DNA from: Pseudomonadota bacterium
GTDB taxonomy: Bacteria; Desulfobacterota; Desulfobulbia; Desulfobulbales; DAOVYS01
Direction: 5' to 3'
Assembly: GCA_030635485.1 (NCBI GenBank)
Contig: DAOVYS010000004.1
Span: 1-30,080 of the forward strand
Length of the DNA stretch: 30,080 nt
A program made the translations under genes and the position numbers. Every line of letters begins with the position of its first letter. Positions within the stretch are counted from its first letter, which is position 1. The notes under the pieces were generated by a model, which saw only the letters and a program-made list of their open reading frames with translations, searched no databases and was not told the DNA's origin. Positions 1 to 8,576 of this stretch are shown here, one piece after another.

Positions 1-513
1 AGTCTCGTCAAACACGCCGGAACAGATAGTCCGGCCCGTCTCTGTCAATACCAGCCTATACTTGAATGCCACTGACGCAGGATGCACAACCGCACGTTTC
101 TTCCCCTCCCTTTCAGCGTAGCGATAAACCGTGCAAATAAAGACCGCATCCGTCTGCACCCTGCGTCCAACGACCAGAGCCAGAGAAAGATAATCTCCGG
201 TGTGATTGCCTGCAAGGGCCTCTCTCCTATTTTTTGAAATGATCATTACCGAATCGGTATCATCAAAATATTCTCTCAAAATTCCATCCAGAACTGCCGC
301 CCCCGTCTCAAGCAGGCGGGCGACCGAATCGGGTGACTCGCTGTCCCTTTCAACAGAGATGTCAACCGGCAGTACTGCGATGGAATTCAAATTATATGTT
401 TCATCCTGAGTCTTCTCCGTCGTTACCGGGGCGCAGGAAACAACGTGCATAAGCAGAACAATTATCACTACAGATGTGCCGCAAAGTCTTTTGCACGAAT
501 AATAGAATCTCAT
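1..513 (-). CDS. Putative lipoprotein, C-terminus cut by window edge
   Basis: Reading the minus strand from the ATG at 513 gives 171 codons without a stop, running off the left edge. The N-terminus has basic residues, a hydrophobic stretch (TSVVIIVLLMHVV) and a lipobox-like VVSC at residues 24-27, so the product is probably exported and lipid-anchored. The mature part begins NLNSIAVLPVDIS and continues with alternating strand and helix character, as in CsgG/LpoB/TolB-N-type periplasmic domains; that resemblance is only impressionistic and I do not assign a family. It follows hisB by about 95 bases on the same strand, with a palindromic repeat (543-590) between them. Function unknown. Confidence 0.65.
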   Translation of the reverse strand, partial: MRFYYSCKRLCGTSVVIIVLLMHVVSCAPVTTEKTQDETYNLNSIAVLPVDISVERDSESPDSVARLLETGAAVLDGILREYFDDTDSVMIISKNRREALAGNHTGDYLSLALVVGRRVQTDAVFICTVYRYAEREGKKRAVVHPASVAFKYRLVLTETGRTICSGVFDET

Positions 514-542
514 GATGATTCTCCTTGATTATCAACGACAAT

Positions 543-590
543 AACTGATCACGGGGGCTAGGCAACCAGACAACGGTTATCCCCCTTACC
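543..590. repeat. Dispersed palindromic repeat, copy A
   Basis: GGGGG...CCCCC hairpin with an inner ACC/GGT pairing and the core CAACGGTTATCCCCC. It is related to copies at 1248-1284, 20183-20230 and 26491-26540. It sits between hisB and the lipoprotein gene. Confidence 0.6.
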
Positions 591-607
591 GTGTAAGCGG
601 TCACAGG

Positions 608-1207
608 TTAAATAGTGCCTTTGGAAGACACAGGCCCTTTAGCCCTGGATTCCTTAGCGGTTGCTTGGTCCAATGCCTTTCCCAAGGCCTTGAAAGCGGC
701 CTCAAGGATATGATGAGTATTTTCGCCATGAGGCATCTCCACATGCAGGGTCATTCCGGCGTGAAGGGCCATAGCCCTCAAAAACTCCTTGGCTAGAGCA
801 GTATCAAAATTCCCGACCTTCTGATCCGGGACAGTGATCCCGTAATGCAAAAACGGCCGGTTGGATAGATCCAGAGTAACCCTGACCAGAGTCTCATCCA
901 TGGGAACCGCGGCAAAGCCATATCGTTTTATGGAACCAAAATCCCCCAGACTATCTTTTATTGACCGCCCCAGGCAGATCCCCAGATCTTCAGCCGTATG
1001 ATGGCCGTCAATCTCAGTATCACCGGATGCTGAAACAACGAGGTCAAAGAATCCATGCGTTGCAAAGAGTGTCAGCATGTGATCCAAAAAAGGAATACTG
1101 GTCTGAATGTCGGACTTTCCACGCCCGTCAATACAGATCTCAAGTTTAATATCCGTCGATTTAGTCTTGCGGTTTATTTTGCCTTTTCTCTGAGCAGACA
1201 ATGCCAT
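608..1207 (-). CDS. hisB: Imidazoleglycerol-phosphate dehydratase
   Basis: HisB removes water from imidazole glycerol phosphate to give imidazole acetol phosphate, in cytosolic histidine synthesis. The 199-residue product has the normal length of the monofunctional enzyme and shows its metal-binding histidine motifs: FLDHML, DGHHTAEDLG and, near the C-terminus, HHILEAAFKALGKAL. I chose the ATG at 1207, since AGGGGAG lies just upstream and the protein then starts MALSAQRKGKINRKTK, close to the usual HisB start; an upstream in-frame start at 1264 would add 19 unconserved residues and run into a palindromic repeat. No other his gene is in the window, so hisB is separated from the rest of the pathway here. 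Confidence 0.95.
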   Translation of the reverse strand: MALSAQRKGKINRKTKSTDIKLEICIDGRGKSDIQTSIPFLDHMLTLFATHGFFDLVVSASGDTEIDGHHTAEDLGICLGRSIKDSLGDFGSIKRYGFAAVPMDETLVRVTLDLSNRPFLHYGITVPDQKVGNFDTALAKEFLRAMALHAGMTLHVEMPHGENTHHILEAAFKALGKALDQATAKESRAKGPVSSKGTI

Positions 1208-1247
1208 GTAGCGCTCCCCTATTGATATACGTAAACTTGTATTACAG

Positions 1248-1284
1248 GGTAAGGGGATAACCAAATAACGGCCATCCCCTTATC
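1248..1284. repeat. Dispersed palindromic repeat, copy B
   Basis: Perfect 9-bp inverted repeat TAAGGGGAT (1250-1258) and ATCCCCTTA (1274-1282), enclosing CCAAATAACGG like the other copies. It lies about 40 bases upstream of hisB and so may be in its leader. Confidence 0.6.
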
Positions 1285-1473
1285 TTTAACCGTTCTCAGG
1301 AAACCGCCTCGGAATCCGAATCCTTACTTCCACTCTTCGTTATTTCCAAAAAATAATGCTCGGAATATCACACAGATAACTGCGCTTATTTTTTGAAAAT
1401 GGCTCGATTTGAGAAAAAATTGCTATTTTCTTACAACCTCTGAGAATGAACTCTATTTAAAAAATGGCGAGAG

Positions 1474-1545
1474 TAAAAAAAAGCCTACGTCATAATATCA
1501 AAAATGTCTCAAAAAAACAATTTTTGATATTATGACGTAGGCTTT
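1474..1545 (-). terminator. Strong intrinsic terminator of the hmc operon
   Basis: A perfect 26-bp inverted repeat (1480-1505 with 1520-1545) encloses a 14-nt A-rich loop. On the minus strand the stem is followed by a run of T (complement of 1474-1482), which is the layout of a Rho-independent terminator for transcripts coming from hmcF. The stem is unusually long and has no mismatch. Confidence 0.85.
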
Positions 1546-1587
1546 ATATAAACTACTGTTAAATATCTACTCAGCCTATCACATTAT

Positions 1588-1698
1588 TTACATTTTAAAA
1601 AACTCGTCTTTATCAAACGGCTTGGTAAGACTGCCAATAGCCTTATTTATTGCAAACTTATTTCCAGTAAGACCGCTTATGCCAACAATTACAGTTGA
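1588..1698 (-). pseudogene. C-terminal relic of a response regulator (rrf1-like?)
   Basis: A 36-codon open segment on the minus strand reads TVIVGISGLTG...IGSLTKPFDKDEFFKM and then TAA. This matches the end of a CheY-like receiver domain: the beta-4 strand, then the conserved Lys-Pro pair (TKPFDKDEF) before the last helix. A TAA lies directly upstream in frame and there is no room for the phospho-acceptor half, so it is a fragment. In Desulfovibrio vulgaris hmcF is followed by the response regulator gene rrf1 and then rrf2, so this may be what is left of rrf1; that identity is inferred from position only. Confidence 0.55.
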
Positions 1699-1734
1699 TT
1701 AAAAATATCTGAAAAAAAGTATACTGAAAATTTT

Positions 1735-3120
1735 CTATTCCTCTTTGAGTTTCATATGGTCAGGCATTATTGCAGCCTTAATAAGCAACGGCTTTAAAAA
1801 TGACCATTTGATTCCGATATGATATGCTTCTTCCATATCTCGTATTGCATCCCAACAATTATGACACGGAGTAAGAACAAACTTGCAGCCTGTTGCAAGA
1901 ACCTGATCACGTTTATTTTTAAATCCGATTTTACGTTCCGGCCCATAACGAGCGAGACCATTCAAGCCGCCGCCGCCGCCGCAACAAAAGGCATGTTCTC
2001 CATGGGGTTCCATTTCTATTACCTCTTCACAGAGATAACTTGCGATTTCTCTTGTACACTTTTCAAGCCCACCATTTCTCACATAATTACATGCATCCTG
2101 TATTGTAACAGGCTCTTTTATCTTTTTGGCAGGATCTATCTTAATTTTACCCTCCCGTAAAGCCTCTGCCACCCATTCAACATAATGCAAGGTCTCAATA
2201 GGAGTCTTGCCGCTTTCAAGACCTGCATAATATGGACCTTCAACTACAGTGCCCCTGTATGCATGACCACACTCGGTCACAACCATCCGTTTTGGTTTCA
2301 ACCTTTCAATGGCATCATATACAGTTTCCACCTGCATCTTACATCCTTCCCAGTCGCCTGCAAACATGGTAAGACTTGTCTCCTCCCAGCCTACACTCGG
2401 CACTGTCCAGTTCTCTCCCGCCATCTGAAAAAGAATAGCCATTTCCGCAACATCTTCAGGATAAAATTTAGGCTCTCTTGCATTAAGGGTATATATTATA
2501 TCAGCATTAGGCTTATCAATCGGAATTTCAAGGCCGGGATAATCCACACCATATTCATCCGCCATCCATTCACATGTGTCTACCCAATCCTCTGTAGTCA
2601 CATCCATCTGGCCCCTATATACCCTGTGCATGCCCGAACCGATTTTCAACTCATATGGAACAAAACCCTGGGAAAACAATAATCCTCTCAAATAACTAAA
2701 CATAGCCCCCATATCAATCCCATGCGGACAGTACAACCCACACCTATTACAACAGGTGCACTTTCCCCAGGCCGTATCCATGGCATTTATCATAAAGGCG
2801 GCATCTACTTTCCCTTTCCGTCTGACAAGTTCACCCAAGGTGGATTGAATCTTATAAGAAGGAGTCTGTTTAGGATCCTTATTATTTGTTAAATAAAAAA
2901 AGCAACTGTCAGCGCACAATCCACAATGATTACATATTTCAAGCCATGTCCTTATGCGTGATTTGCACGTCTTTTTTATCAAGGCGCCCAAATCATCATG
3001 ACTAACGTCAAGGGTTTCCATTTCCTTGTAATATTTTTTCCCACCCGCATCGCCCATTAACTCCATAATTCTTTCTTTGCTGTTAACAGGCCTATTATTA
3101 CATAAAATACCTTGAGGCAT
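1735..3120 (-). CDS. hmcF: HmcF: Fe-S protein with CCG domain (DsrK/HdrD-like)
   Basis: Cytoplasmic iron-sulfur subunit of the Hmc complex, thought to pass electrons between the membrane complex and a cytoplasmic partner. The 461-residue protein has two ferredoxin-type cysteine sets, CNHCGLCADSC and CTCCNRCGLYCPHG, followed by a C-terminal heterodisulfide-reductase-type cysteine domain: a Cys in DACNY, then FCCGGGGGL and TPCHNC, which in this family bind a non-cubane 4Fe-4S cluster. I start at the ATG at 3120, because GGAG sits nine bases upstream; a TTG at 3135 would overlap that site. It is the last complete gene of the operon, after hmcE, and is followed by a receiver-domain relic and a strong terminator. 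Confidence 0.9.
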   Translation of the reverse strand: MPQGILCNNRPVNSKERIMELMGDAGGKKYYKEMETLDVSHDDLGALIKKTCKSRIRTWLEICNHCGLCADSCFFYLTNNKDPKQTPSYKIQSTLGELVRRKGKVDAAFMINAMDTAWGKCTCCNRCGLYCPHGIDMGAMFSYLRGLLFSQGFVPYELKIGSGMHRVYRGQMDVTTEDWVDTCEWMADEYGVDYPGLEIPIDKPNADIIYTLNAREPKFYPEDVAEMAILFQMAGENWTVPSVGWEETSLTMFAGDWEGCKMQVETVYDAIERLKPKRMVVTECGHAYRGTVVEGPYYAGLESGKTPIETLHYVEWVAEALREGKIKIDPAKKIKEPVTIQDACNYVRNGGLEKCTREIASYLCEEVIEMEPHGEHAFCCGGGGGLNGLARYGPERKIGFKNKRDQVLATGCKFVLTPCHNCWDAIRDMEEAYHIGIKWSFLKPLLIKAAIMPDHMKLKEE

Positions 3121-3159
3121 TGTCTTTATCTCCAAAAAATTAATATTTTTGCAAAAAAA

Positions 3160-3861
3160 TTACCACGTAAGCTGTTTGTTGCCCTTCATGCCACCCCGTT
3201 TTATACCGAAATCCATTCCAAGTTGAGCCCTGGAGCAGAAGAAAAGGACAAAATGTGAAAGCTTTGTAAATGGTATGGCTATAAGCATGATCTCACCGGA
3301 TATAATATGCGCCAGTAACCAAAACTGATAATCCGAAAATTGATATCGAGCCATAAAACCGGTAACAAACGGGGCAACAGCAATAAGTAAGATCAGATAA
3401 TCATAAAAAGTTGTAATAATTCTCACTTCAGGAAGGGCAATACGCCGTAATACCATGTAAACAGCGCTAATCAGAACCGCAATAGTCAGGTAATCGGCAA
3501 AAGATTCGGAGATTGTCCATAAGCTGAATCCCCATCTTTCCGTAAGCATCATATTGTGGGCCAATAGAAAAACAGGAGTAAACAGAAGACCGAAATGGAA
3601 AACAAAAACCGCAGTCGTCATTACAGGATTGGCTCGCCAGTTTCGTGTACCAAAAGGTATCAGCCAGGAAAAAACGGATTTTATGGCGCCTTTGACTCCG
3701 TACGACGTATTGACACCGTAAGTAACCCTGTCAATTTTCCAATCAAGACCCTTTACATAGAGAAGTACGCGCAGCACTACTCCAACGCCGAAAATAATGA
3801 ATGTTCCCCACAAAACAGGACCGGTGAGTATTTCATACAATGTAGCATCAGGTGGGATCAT
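3160..3861 (-). CDS. hmcE: HmcE: membrane cytochrome b-like subunit (NarI/DsrM type)
   Basis: A 233-residue membrane protein with about five hydrophobic segments: near residues 15-35 (GPVLWGTFIIFGVGVVLRVLL), 78-100, 120-140, 150-170 and 185-205. Histidines within or near helices (FHFGLLFTPVFLLAHN and LLAHIISGE) could ligate heme b, as in the NarI/DsrM family; these proteins exchange electrons with quinones. Length and gene position match HmcE of Desulfovibrio. The cytoplasmic C-terminus ends just before hmcF, about 39 bases away, consistent with cotranscription. Heme ligation is inferred from the family, not proven here. Confidence 0.88.
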   Translation of the reverse strand: MIPPDATLYEILTGPVLWGTFIIFGVGVVLRVLLYVKGLDWKIDRVTYGVNTSYGVKGAIKSVFSWLIPFGTRNWRANPVMTTAVFVFHFGLLFTPVFLLAHNMMLTERWGFSLWTISESFADYLTIAVLISAVYMVLRRIALPEVRIITTFYDYLILLIAVAPFVTGFMARYQFSDYQFWLLAHIISGEIMLIAIPFTKLSHFVLFFCSRAQLGMDFGIKRGGMKGNKQLTW

Positions 3862-3922
3862 TTGTTTTTCCTCTTAATAAGATAGACAAAAATATTTATT
3901 TGCCGGAAAATTAAAATAACGC

Positions 3923-4057
3923 TTATTCATCGTCATCCCTTTCTGTAAGAAACATCCAGGCCAATGTAGCTAGAACCAGGGATACGCCCAGCAGAATATA
4001 GGTTAGATCCTCATTCTGCTTCATAAAGTCATGTAAAGTATATATGCCATGTTCCAT
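3923..4057 (-). CDS. hmcD: HmcD: small single-helix membrane subunit
   Basis: A 44-residue ORF between hmcC and hmcE, too short for most gene callers. It reads MEHGIYTLHDFMKQNEDL, then a hydrophobic helix (YILLGVSLVLATLAWMFL, about residues 20-37), and ends TERDDDE. Small size, one transmembrane helix and position in the operon match HmcD, a small subunit of the Desulfovibrio Hmc complex whose individual role is unknown. The ATG at 4057 lies 62 bases after the hmcC stop and its own stop is 61 bases before hmcE. The acidic tail suggests a cytoplasmic C-terminus by the positive-inside rule. Confidence 0.85.
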   Translation of the reverse strand: MEHGIYTLHDFMKQNEDLTYILLGVSLVLATLAWMFLTERDDDE

Positions 4058-4119
4058 GTCAGTGCCTCTTGATATATTCAATCCATTAAGAACGTAAGGT
4101 GATGAGTTGTTGTATCTGT

Positions 4120-5298
4120 TTAGTGATGCGATTTAAAATCAGGATGATCATATAATATAGGCATCCTGGTCACAATAAACCTGAAGACCAGCCCCACTAT
4201 CGTAACAACGGTTATCAATATCCAGACCTCCATCCAGGTCGGAGTATATTTTTCACTGAACGGCAAATGGTAATTGTAACATAAAAGAGTTACATTAAAT
4301 CTGTTCAGTATAATGCCAAGCAGTGTCCAGACTGCGGTCCACCTTATCAGCTTGGTGTTTTTTTCACGGCACCCCATTGCAAAGAAAAGACATGGAAGAG
4401 CAACGAACCCCAGAAGCTCAAGCAGATACCAGTACCCGTACATGGAAGAAAACAGATAATGCCACTTATCCGCAGTAGCCAGTCCGAAAACCTGTATGGT
4501 CAAGTAGCCGAGCATAGCAACACAGGCCCCTTTTCCAAAAGCAAGAATCACCCCTTCATCTTCATCAAGATACCTCTCATTCATCAGATGTTTAAAAAAG
4601 TGTTTGCATATGGTGGTCATTATGATGAGCACTGAAAGACCTGAAAAAATACTTGAGACAAAGAAGTATACGGGCAGATAAGGCGATTGCCAAAGGGGAT
4701 GGAGTTTTGCGGGCGTTATAGTCCACATGGCTCCAAGGGTTGACTGATGCATCGTGGAAAGCACGACCGCGAAAATGGCAAGAGCGAGTGTCCCTTTCAG
4801 CAACCAGTTCCTGGCTTTCCTGTAACCTAGCCATTCACAGGAAAACGGAAGAAATTCAATGAGAAGAACCGTGATATAGAGCACGACACATAAGGCAACT
4901 TCAAACAGAAGGGATGTAGTACCAGGCTGTACTACAAACGGATAAGCCATTATTATCCGCTCCGGCCGACCTACATCCAGCAGTGTGAGAGATCCTGCCG
5001 CAGTGCAATAAGAGAGAAAGCCTATAAGTACGGCAAGCCTTACAACAGAATGATATTTTTCCATTCCGAACAGATAAACCGCAGCACCGGTTGTATATCC
5101 GGCGGCCCCAATGGGAACCACAATGAATATAAAGAAGCTTTTCCATATTCCCCATGGATAATCATCTGAAAAATTGGTTACTGCTCCCAGTCCGCCCTTG
5201 AACCGAAGAAAAATCAAATAGAGCCCTATTATCACAATTATTCCGGCAACCAGATTAGTGAGGGTGAAAAGACCCCTCCCTGAATTTTTGTCAGGCAT
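4120..5298 (-). CDS. hmcC: HmcC: NrfD-family polytopic membrane subunit
   Basis: A 392-residue NrfD/PsrC-type integral membrane protein with about ten hydrophobic helices; it opens with LFTLTNLVAGIIVIIGLYLIF and a family-typical DYPWGIWKSFFIF segment. NrfD proteins interact with menaquinone and bind no cofactor themselves; in Hmc this subunit pairs with the ferredoxin-like HmcB on the outer face. I start at the ATG at 5298, which has AGGAGG six bases upstream and overlaps the end of hmcB by 8 bases; a TTG further upstream would destroy that ribosome site. The overlap implies translational coupling with hmcB. Confidence 0.92.
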   Translation of the reverse strand: MPDKNSGRGLFTLTNLVAGIIVIIGLYLIFLRFKGGLGAVTNFSDDYPWGIWKSFFIFIVVPIGAAGYTTGAAVYLFGMEKYHSVVRLAVLIGFLSYCTAAGSLTLLDVGRPERIIMAYPFVVQPGTTSLLFEVALCVVLYITVLLIEFLPFSCEWLGYRKARNWLLKGTLALAIFAVVLSTMHQSTLGAMWTITPAKLHPLWQSPYLPVYFFVSSIFSGLSVLIIMTTICKHFFKHLMNERYLDEDEGVILAFGKGACVAMLGYLTIQVFGLATADKWHYLFSSMYGYWYLLELLGFVALPCLFFAMGCREKNTKLIRWTAVWTLLGIILNRFNVTLLCYNYHLPFSEKYTPTWMEVWILITVVTIVGLVFRFIVTRMPILYDHPDFKSHH

Positions 5299-6391
5299 CA
5301 GGATCCTCCTCAATTTTTGTCTCAGTCTTAGATTCAGATTCAGCAGCCTCTTCCAGAGCCTTCTTAACCGCTTTCTCCTGTTCCGTCTTGGCTTTCACAA
5401 GAAGGATCTCTTTTTGTTTCTCAGCGAATTCCTTGGCTTTTTTTACTTTTTCGTCACCCTCGGCGTTTGCCTTGGCAACCGCGATAGCCACAGCTTCCGC
5501 CTTTTCCTTGGTCGCGACTTTTTCCCTTCTTAACGACATGCCTTTCATGCCGAGAAGAAAAGCCGGCCAAAGCCCCACAATCATCGGAACAAGACCAAGT
5601 GATCCATGTGCCAATTCCGGCCCGGAAGTAACTCCCAGGTCCTCACGCATCCCGACTTCATGAAACGGCACCGGGGACAGATACAGCCAGCTCGTCCCTC
5701 CCATTTCATGTTCACCGTATATGTGATCAACATATCTGTCAGGATATTTACGTATACGTTCACGTGCAATTTTGATCAAATCATCCCTTTTATGAAAAAT
5801 AAGAGCCTCTTTGGGGCATACTTCCACACATGCCGGCAACTCTCCTTTTTCAATCCTGGGGGCGCACATGGTACATTTTTGAACCAATGGAACCAGATTT
5901 TCATTGTATTCATAGGTGGGAATTTCAAACGGGCATGCAATCATGCAATACCGGCAACCCACACAGACAGTGGGATCATATTTAACCGCGCCTTCCGGAC
6001 TTTTCTTAAATGCCGCAACCATACACGCACTTGCACAGGAGGGTTCCAGGCAATGATTACACTGCATTTTCCTGAATACCGGCTTGCCGTTGTATTCAAC
6101 ATTATCATATCTGTTGACCACAGTATGACTTGTTGGAGTTGTCCTTCTTTTTTCATCAAGAACAGTCAGATCAGTAAAGGGCTTGTCGGGCTGAGGCAGA
6201 TCATTTACCTTGTTACAGGCCTCTTCACATAAACGGCACCCTACACACAGGGACATATCGTGTAAAACCCCCATACTGTCGGGATAACCTGTAAAATGAC
6301 CCCCCGCATTGGCCGTTTTGCTCGAAGAAGCACCGATGCCTGCTGCTACCGCGCCCATCCAGCCAAGAAACTTTCTTCGTGATATGGACAT
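5291..6391 (-). CDS. hmcB: HmcB: Tat-exported four-cluster ferredoxin subunit
   Basis: A 366-residue protein beginning MSISRRKFLGWMGAVAAG, a twin-arginine export signal, so the clusters face the periplasm. Four cysteine groups follow: CVGCRLCEEAC, CNHCLEPSCASAC, CVGCRYCMIACPF and CTMC...ACVEVCP, the DmsB/NrfC pattern for four 4Fe-4S clusters. A hydrophobic stretch (LVPMIVGLWPAFLLGM) near residues 266-281 may anchor it to the membrane. The last 70 residues are Lys/Glu/Ala-rich and probably a long charged helix. It would relay electrons from the cytochrome HmcA to the NrfD-like HmcC. Its end overlaps hmcC; hmcA ends 64 bases upstream. Confidence 0.92.
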   Translation of the reverse strand: MSISRRKFLGWMGAVAAGIGASSSKTANAGGHFTGYPDSMGVLHDMSLCVGCRLCEEACNKVNDLPQPDKPFTDLTVLDEKRRTTPTSHTVVNRYDNVEYNGKPVFRKMQCNHCLEPSCASACMVAAFKKSPEGAVKYDPTVCVGCRYCMIACPFEIPTYEYNENLVPLVQKCTMCAPRIEKGELPACVEVCPKEALIFHKRDDLIKIARERIRKYPDRYVDHIYGEHEMGGTSWLYLSPVPFHEVGMREDLGVTSGPELAHGSLGLVPMIVGLWPAFLLGMKGMSLRREKVATKEKAEAVAIAVAKANAEGDEKVKKAKEFAEKQKEILLVKAKTEQEKAVKKALEEAAESESKTETKIEEDPDA

Positions 6392-6454
6392 CTGTTTTAC
6401 CTCAAAAAACGTTTTTTCAGAATGACTGATTTACCTAAATTATAACCTTAAAAA

Positions 6455-8263
6455 CTAAATCTCCTTTTTTTCGTGACAATCGGTACAACTCCATTCAAGT
6501 CGGCCTGGCGCACCGTCTTTACCTGACTTTTCAACCTTCATCACATCATGGCATCCCATGCATTGCCTGTGATAAGCTCCTATAATTCCAGGCTTATCCA
6601 AATTGTTATCAGATATTATGCCATGACAGTTTGCACACTTTGAGGGTTTCTTTGTCACAGGACTGTTGTGATGACATCCACTACATACTGTCCCTTTGTC
6701 ATTATGGAAATATCCTGCAAGCTTGTTTTCCTTCAACTTTTTCACGATTGAATCGACAATCTTACGATGAGGAAACTGAGCAGGCTTATATTTAGGTTCA
6801 ATCCCTTTTCTCTCCAGTTTCAGCTCCAGTTTTTCAGGAATATCATCTTTTTCATAGGTCGCGGTGATCTGCTCTCTTCCGGAAAGCAGGATCTCTGCAA
6901 TTTTTGCATCCTTTGCCTTTTCATACTCATCGGAGCCAAGAGCGACGGAATCCGAACTTACCGCAATTACATCACTTTCATATTCATCGGAGCCAGGAGC
7001 GACGGAACCCGAAATTGCCGCAATTACATCACTTTCAATTCCGGCGGGCTGCTCCATATGACACTTGAGGCAAAAAGCATCCGTGATACTCTGTTTGCCT
7101 GTCACTACCGACATAAAGGTATGACACCCTGCGCAATTTTTATCTTCCGTGGATTTATTGTGACATCCCACACAGCTGTAGATACTGCGAGGATCATGCA
7201 TTGCCTGTGCAAGTGTGATGTTACCCCCATCTTTTGCCTCCATAAGCGTATGACACTTGTTACATGAGCTTATTTCAGCATGGTGACATTCTTTACAGGT
7301 ATAGGGCAGTTCCTCATGAGCCTTGTGATTGAAGGGGACAAAATCCATACGTGTTTTCTTCTCAGGCTTCTCCGGCTGGTCCAGTGCCTTGTCGCCTGTT
7401 TTAATCATGACCATATCAGGCTGTTTCCGCTCAATCCTGGGAACAGGATCAACCTTCTTTATCTGTTGCTGTTTAGCAAGATCATGACAACCGCTGCACT
7501 TAACCGGTCCATTTTCCTTTTCTTTCTTTTTCTGTCTCTCCACATGACAATTCACACAGTAGGCATGAGATGCAACCTCCATGGAACTTGTGTTATCCTG
7601 CTCAACTTCCTTGTGGCAATAACGGCACGTTGCCTCTTTATTCTTTGGATGAATCAGTTTTTTGGCTTCCTTGTCGTATTCATGATGGCACCTGTCACAT
7701 ATATTTTCATCCGGAGAAACTTTTGCCTTTTCCAAGGTGTCTGTATGGCGGTAATGCAGAGACTTATCCATTCCAACAGGCTGCCTTTCGGATGTTATTA
7801 AAGGCTTTTTCAAATGACATTCAGCACACGCAACCGGACCGGATTTTTGATCCGTTCTGCCGATACGTTCTTTATGACATGCTATACATTTATCATGCAT
7901 ATCATCGATTATCTGTTGTGTGTCGACTTTTTCGTCTTTAAGACGCAAAAACAGAAATGCCAACTTGTCATCCTTTGACTTATGACATTCCGTGCAGTCT
8001 TTATTTACCTTTTCAAGAGCATCAACATGTGCTTCATGAGCAAACAGGACCGGAGGTCTTTCAAGATGTTCAAACGCATTCATGACATTAAATTTTACAA
8101 TATCAGTCCTGCTTTCGGCATGTTGATTAACCGCTGTATGCGCAGTACTCCCAATTGCCGGGATGTTTAAACTCAGCAAAAGGAATATGCTTAAAACAAC
8201 AAAAACTCCTCTTCTCTGAAACAAAGGCCTGTTTTTTTCACACATCTTTTTAGTCATGATCAT
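6455..8263 (-). CDS. hmcA: HmcA: 16-heme high-molecular-weight cytochrome c
   Basis: A 602-residue exported multiheme cytochrome. After a basic start and a hydrophobic signal (GVFVVLSIFLLLSLNIPAIG), I count exactly 16 CxxCH heme sites, from CTECH near residue 90 to CTDCH near the C-terminus; 16 is the number in Desulfovibrio HmcA, whose class III-like domains accept electrons from periplasmic hydrogenases and TpI-c3. It heads the hmcABCDEF operon. Between hemes 12 and 13 lies a linker with a 19-residue tandem duplication (6923-7036) that makes the protein longer than the roughly 545-residue Desulfovibrio form. The sequence around the start is MIMTKKMCEKN, so the exact ATG is uncertain by a few codons. 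Confidence 0.93.
   Translation of the reverse strand: MIMTKKMCEKNRPLFQRRGVFVVLSIFLLLSLNIPAIGSTAHTAVNQHAESRTDIVKFNVMNAFEHLERPPVLFAHEAHVDALEKVNKDCTECHKSKDDKLAFLFLRLKDEKVDTQQIIDDMHDKCIACHKERIGRTDQKSGPVACAECHLKKPLITSERQPVGMDKSLHYRHTDTLEKAKVSPDENICDRCHHEYDKEAKKLIHPKNKEATCRYCHKEVEQDNTSSMEVASHAYCVNCHVERQKKKEKENGPVKCSGCHDLAKQQQIKKVDPVPRIERKQPDMVMIKTGDKALDQPEKPEKKTRMDFVPFNHKAHEELPYTCKECHHAEISSCNKCHTLMEAKDGGNITLAQAMHDPRSIYSCVGCHNKSTEDKNCAGCHTFMSVVTGKQSITDAFCLKCHMEQPAGIESDVIAAISGSVAPGSDEYESDVIAVSSDSVALGSDEYEKAKDAKIAEILLSGREQITATYEKDDIPEKLELKLERKGIEPKYKPAQFPHRKIVDSIVKKLKENKLAGYFHNDKGTVCSGCHHNSPVTKKPSKCANCHGIISDNNLDKPGIIGAYHRQCMGCHDVMKVEKSGKDGAPGRLEWSCTDCHEKKEI
6923..7036 (-). repeat. 57-bp tandem duplication inside hmcA
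   Basis: Two adjacent 57-bp units, 6923-6979 and 6980-7036, encode ESDVIAAISGSVAPGSDEY and ESDVIAVSSDSVALGSDEY. They are in frame, differ at a handful of bases and lie in the heme-free linker between CLKCH and CSGCHH. Confidence 0.9.
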
Positions 8264-8388
8264 TTTGAAAGCACTCTGTATTTGAATTTATAAAAAATGT
8301 TAAAAAATAAACAAAGGGATCATACTTTATCAAATATACTATCTTCTTCGGTAAATTTTTACACGATTTATTAAGTAACTGAAAAGCA

Positions 8389-8404
8389 TCACACCTTTTT
8401 GTGA
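8389..8404. promoter_or_regulatory. Dyad TCACA-N6-TGTGA upstream of hmcA
   Basis: TCACACCTTTTTGTGA lies about 125 bases upstream of the hmcA start. The half-sites are those of CRP/FNR-family regulators such as HcpR but in the reverse order (the usual form is TGTGA-N6-TCACA), so a regulator site here is only a possibility. Confidence 0.25.
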
Positions 8405-8552
8405 CATTTAATCACTCAGTTGCAAATATCAATTTATGTTATGTATCAAAGAATCTTTTCCGTTTCTGTAAGCTATGATCCTTAAGGTAATATAAAAAGG
8501 TTGTGGGTTGCCGAACTTTATCCGTGTCGAAGAGACTATCTGACTAACTCAC

Positions 8553-8576
8553 ATACCGTTTTTTAAAAAACGGTAT
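8553..8576. repeat. 24-bp perfect palindrome
   Basis: ATACCG, then T6A6, then CGGTAT; perfect and without a loop. It lies between the TPR gene end and hmcA. No T-run follows on the strand of the neighbouring genes, so it is not a standard terminator; it could extrude or bind a dimeric protein. Confidence 0.6.

Noticed and set aside
1819..2682. Plus-strand ORFs of 113 and 165 codons opposite hmcF
   Set aside because: They are antisense shadows of hmcF, which has clear Fe-S motifs.
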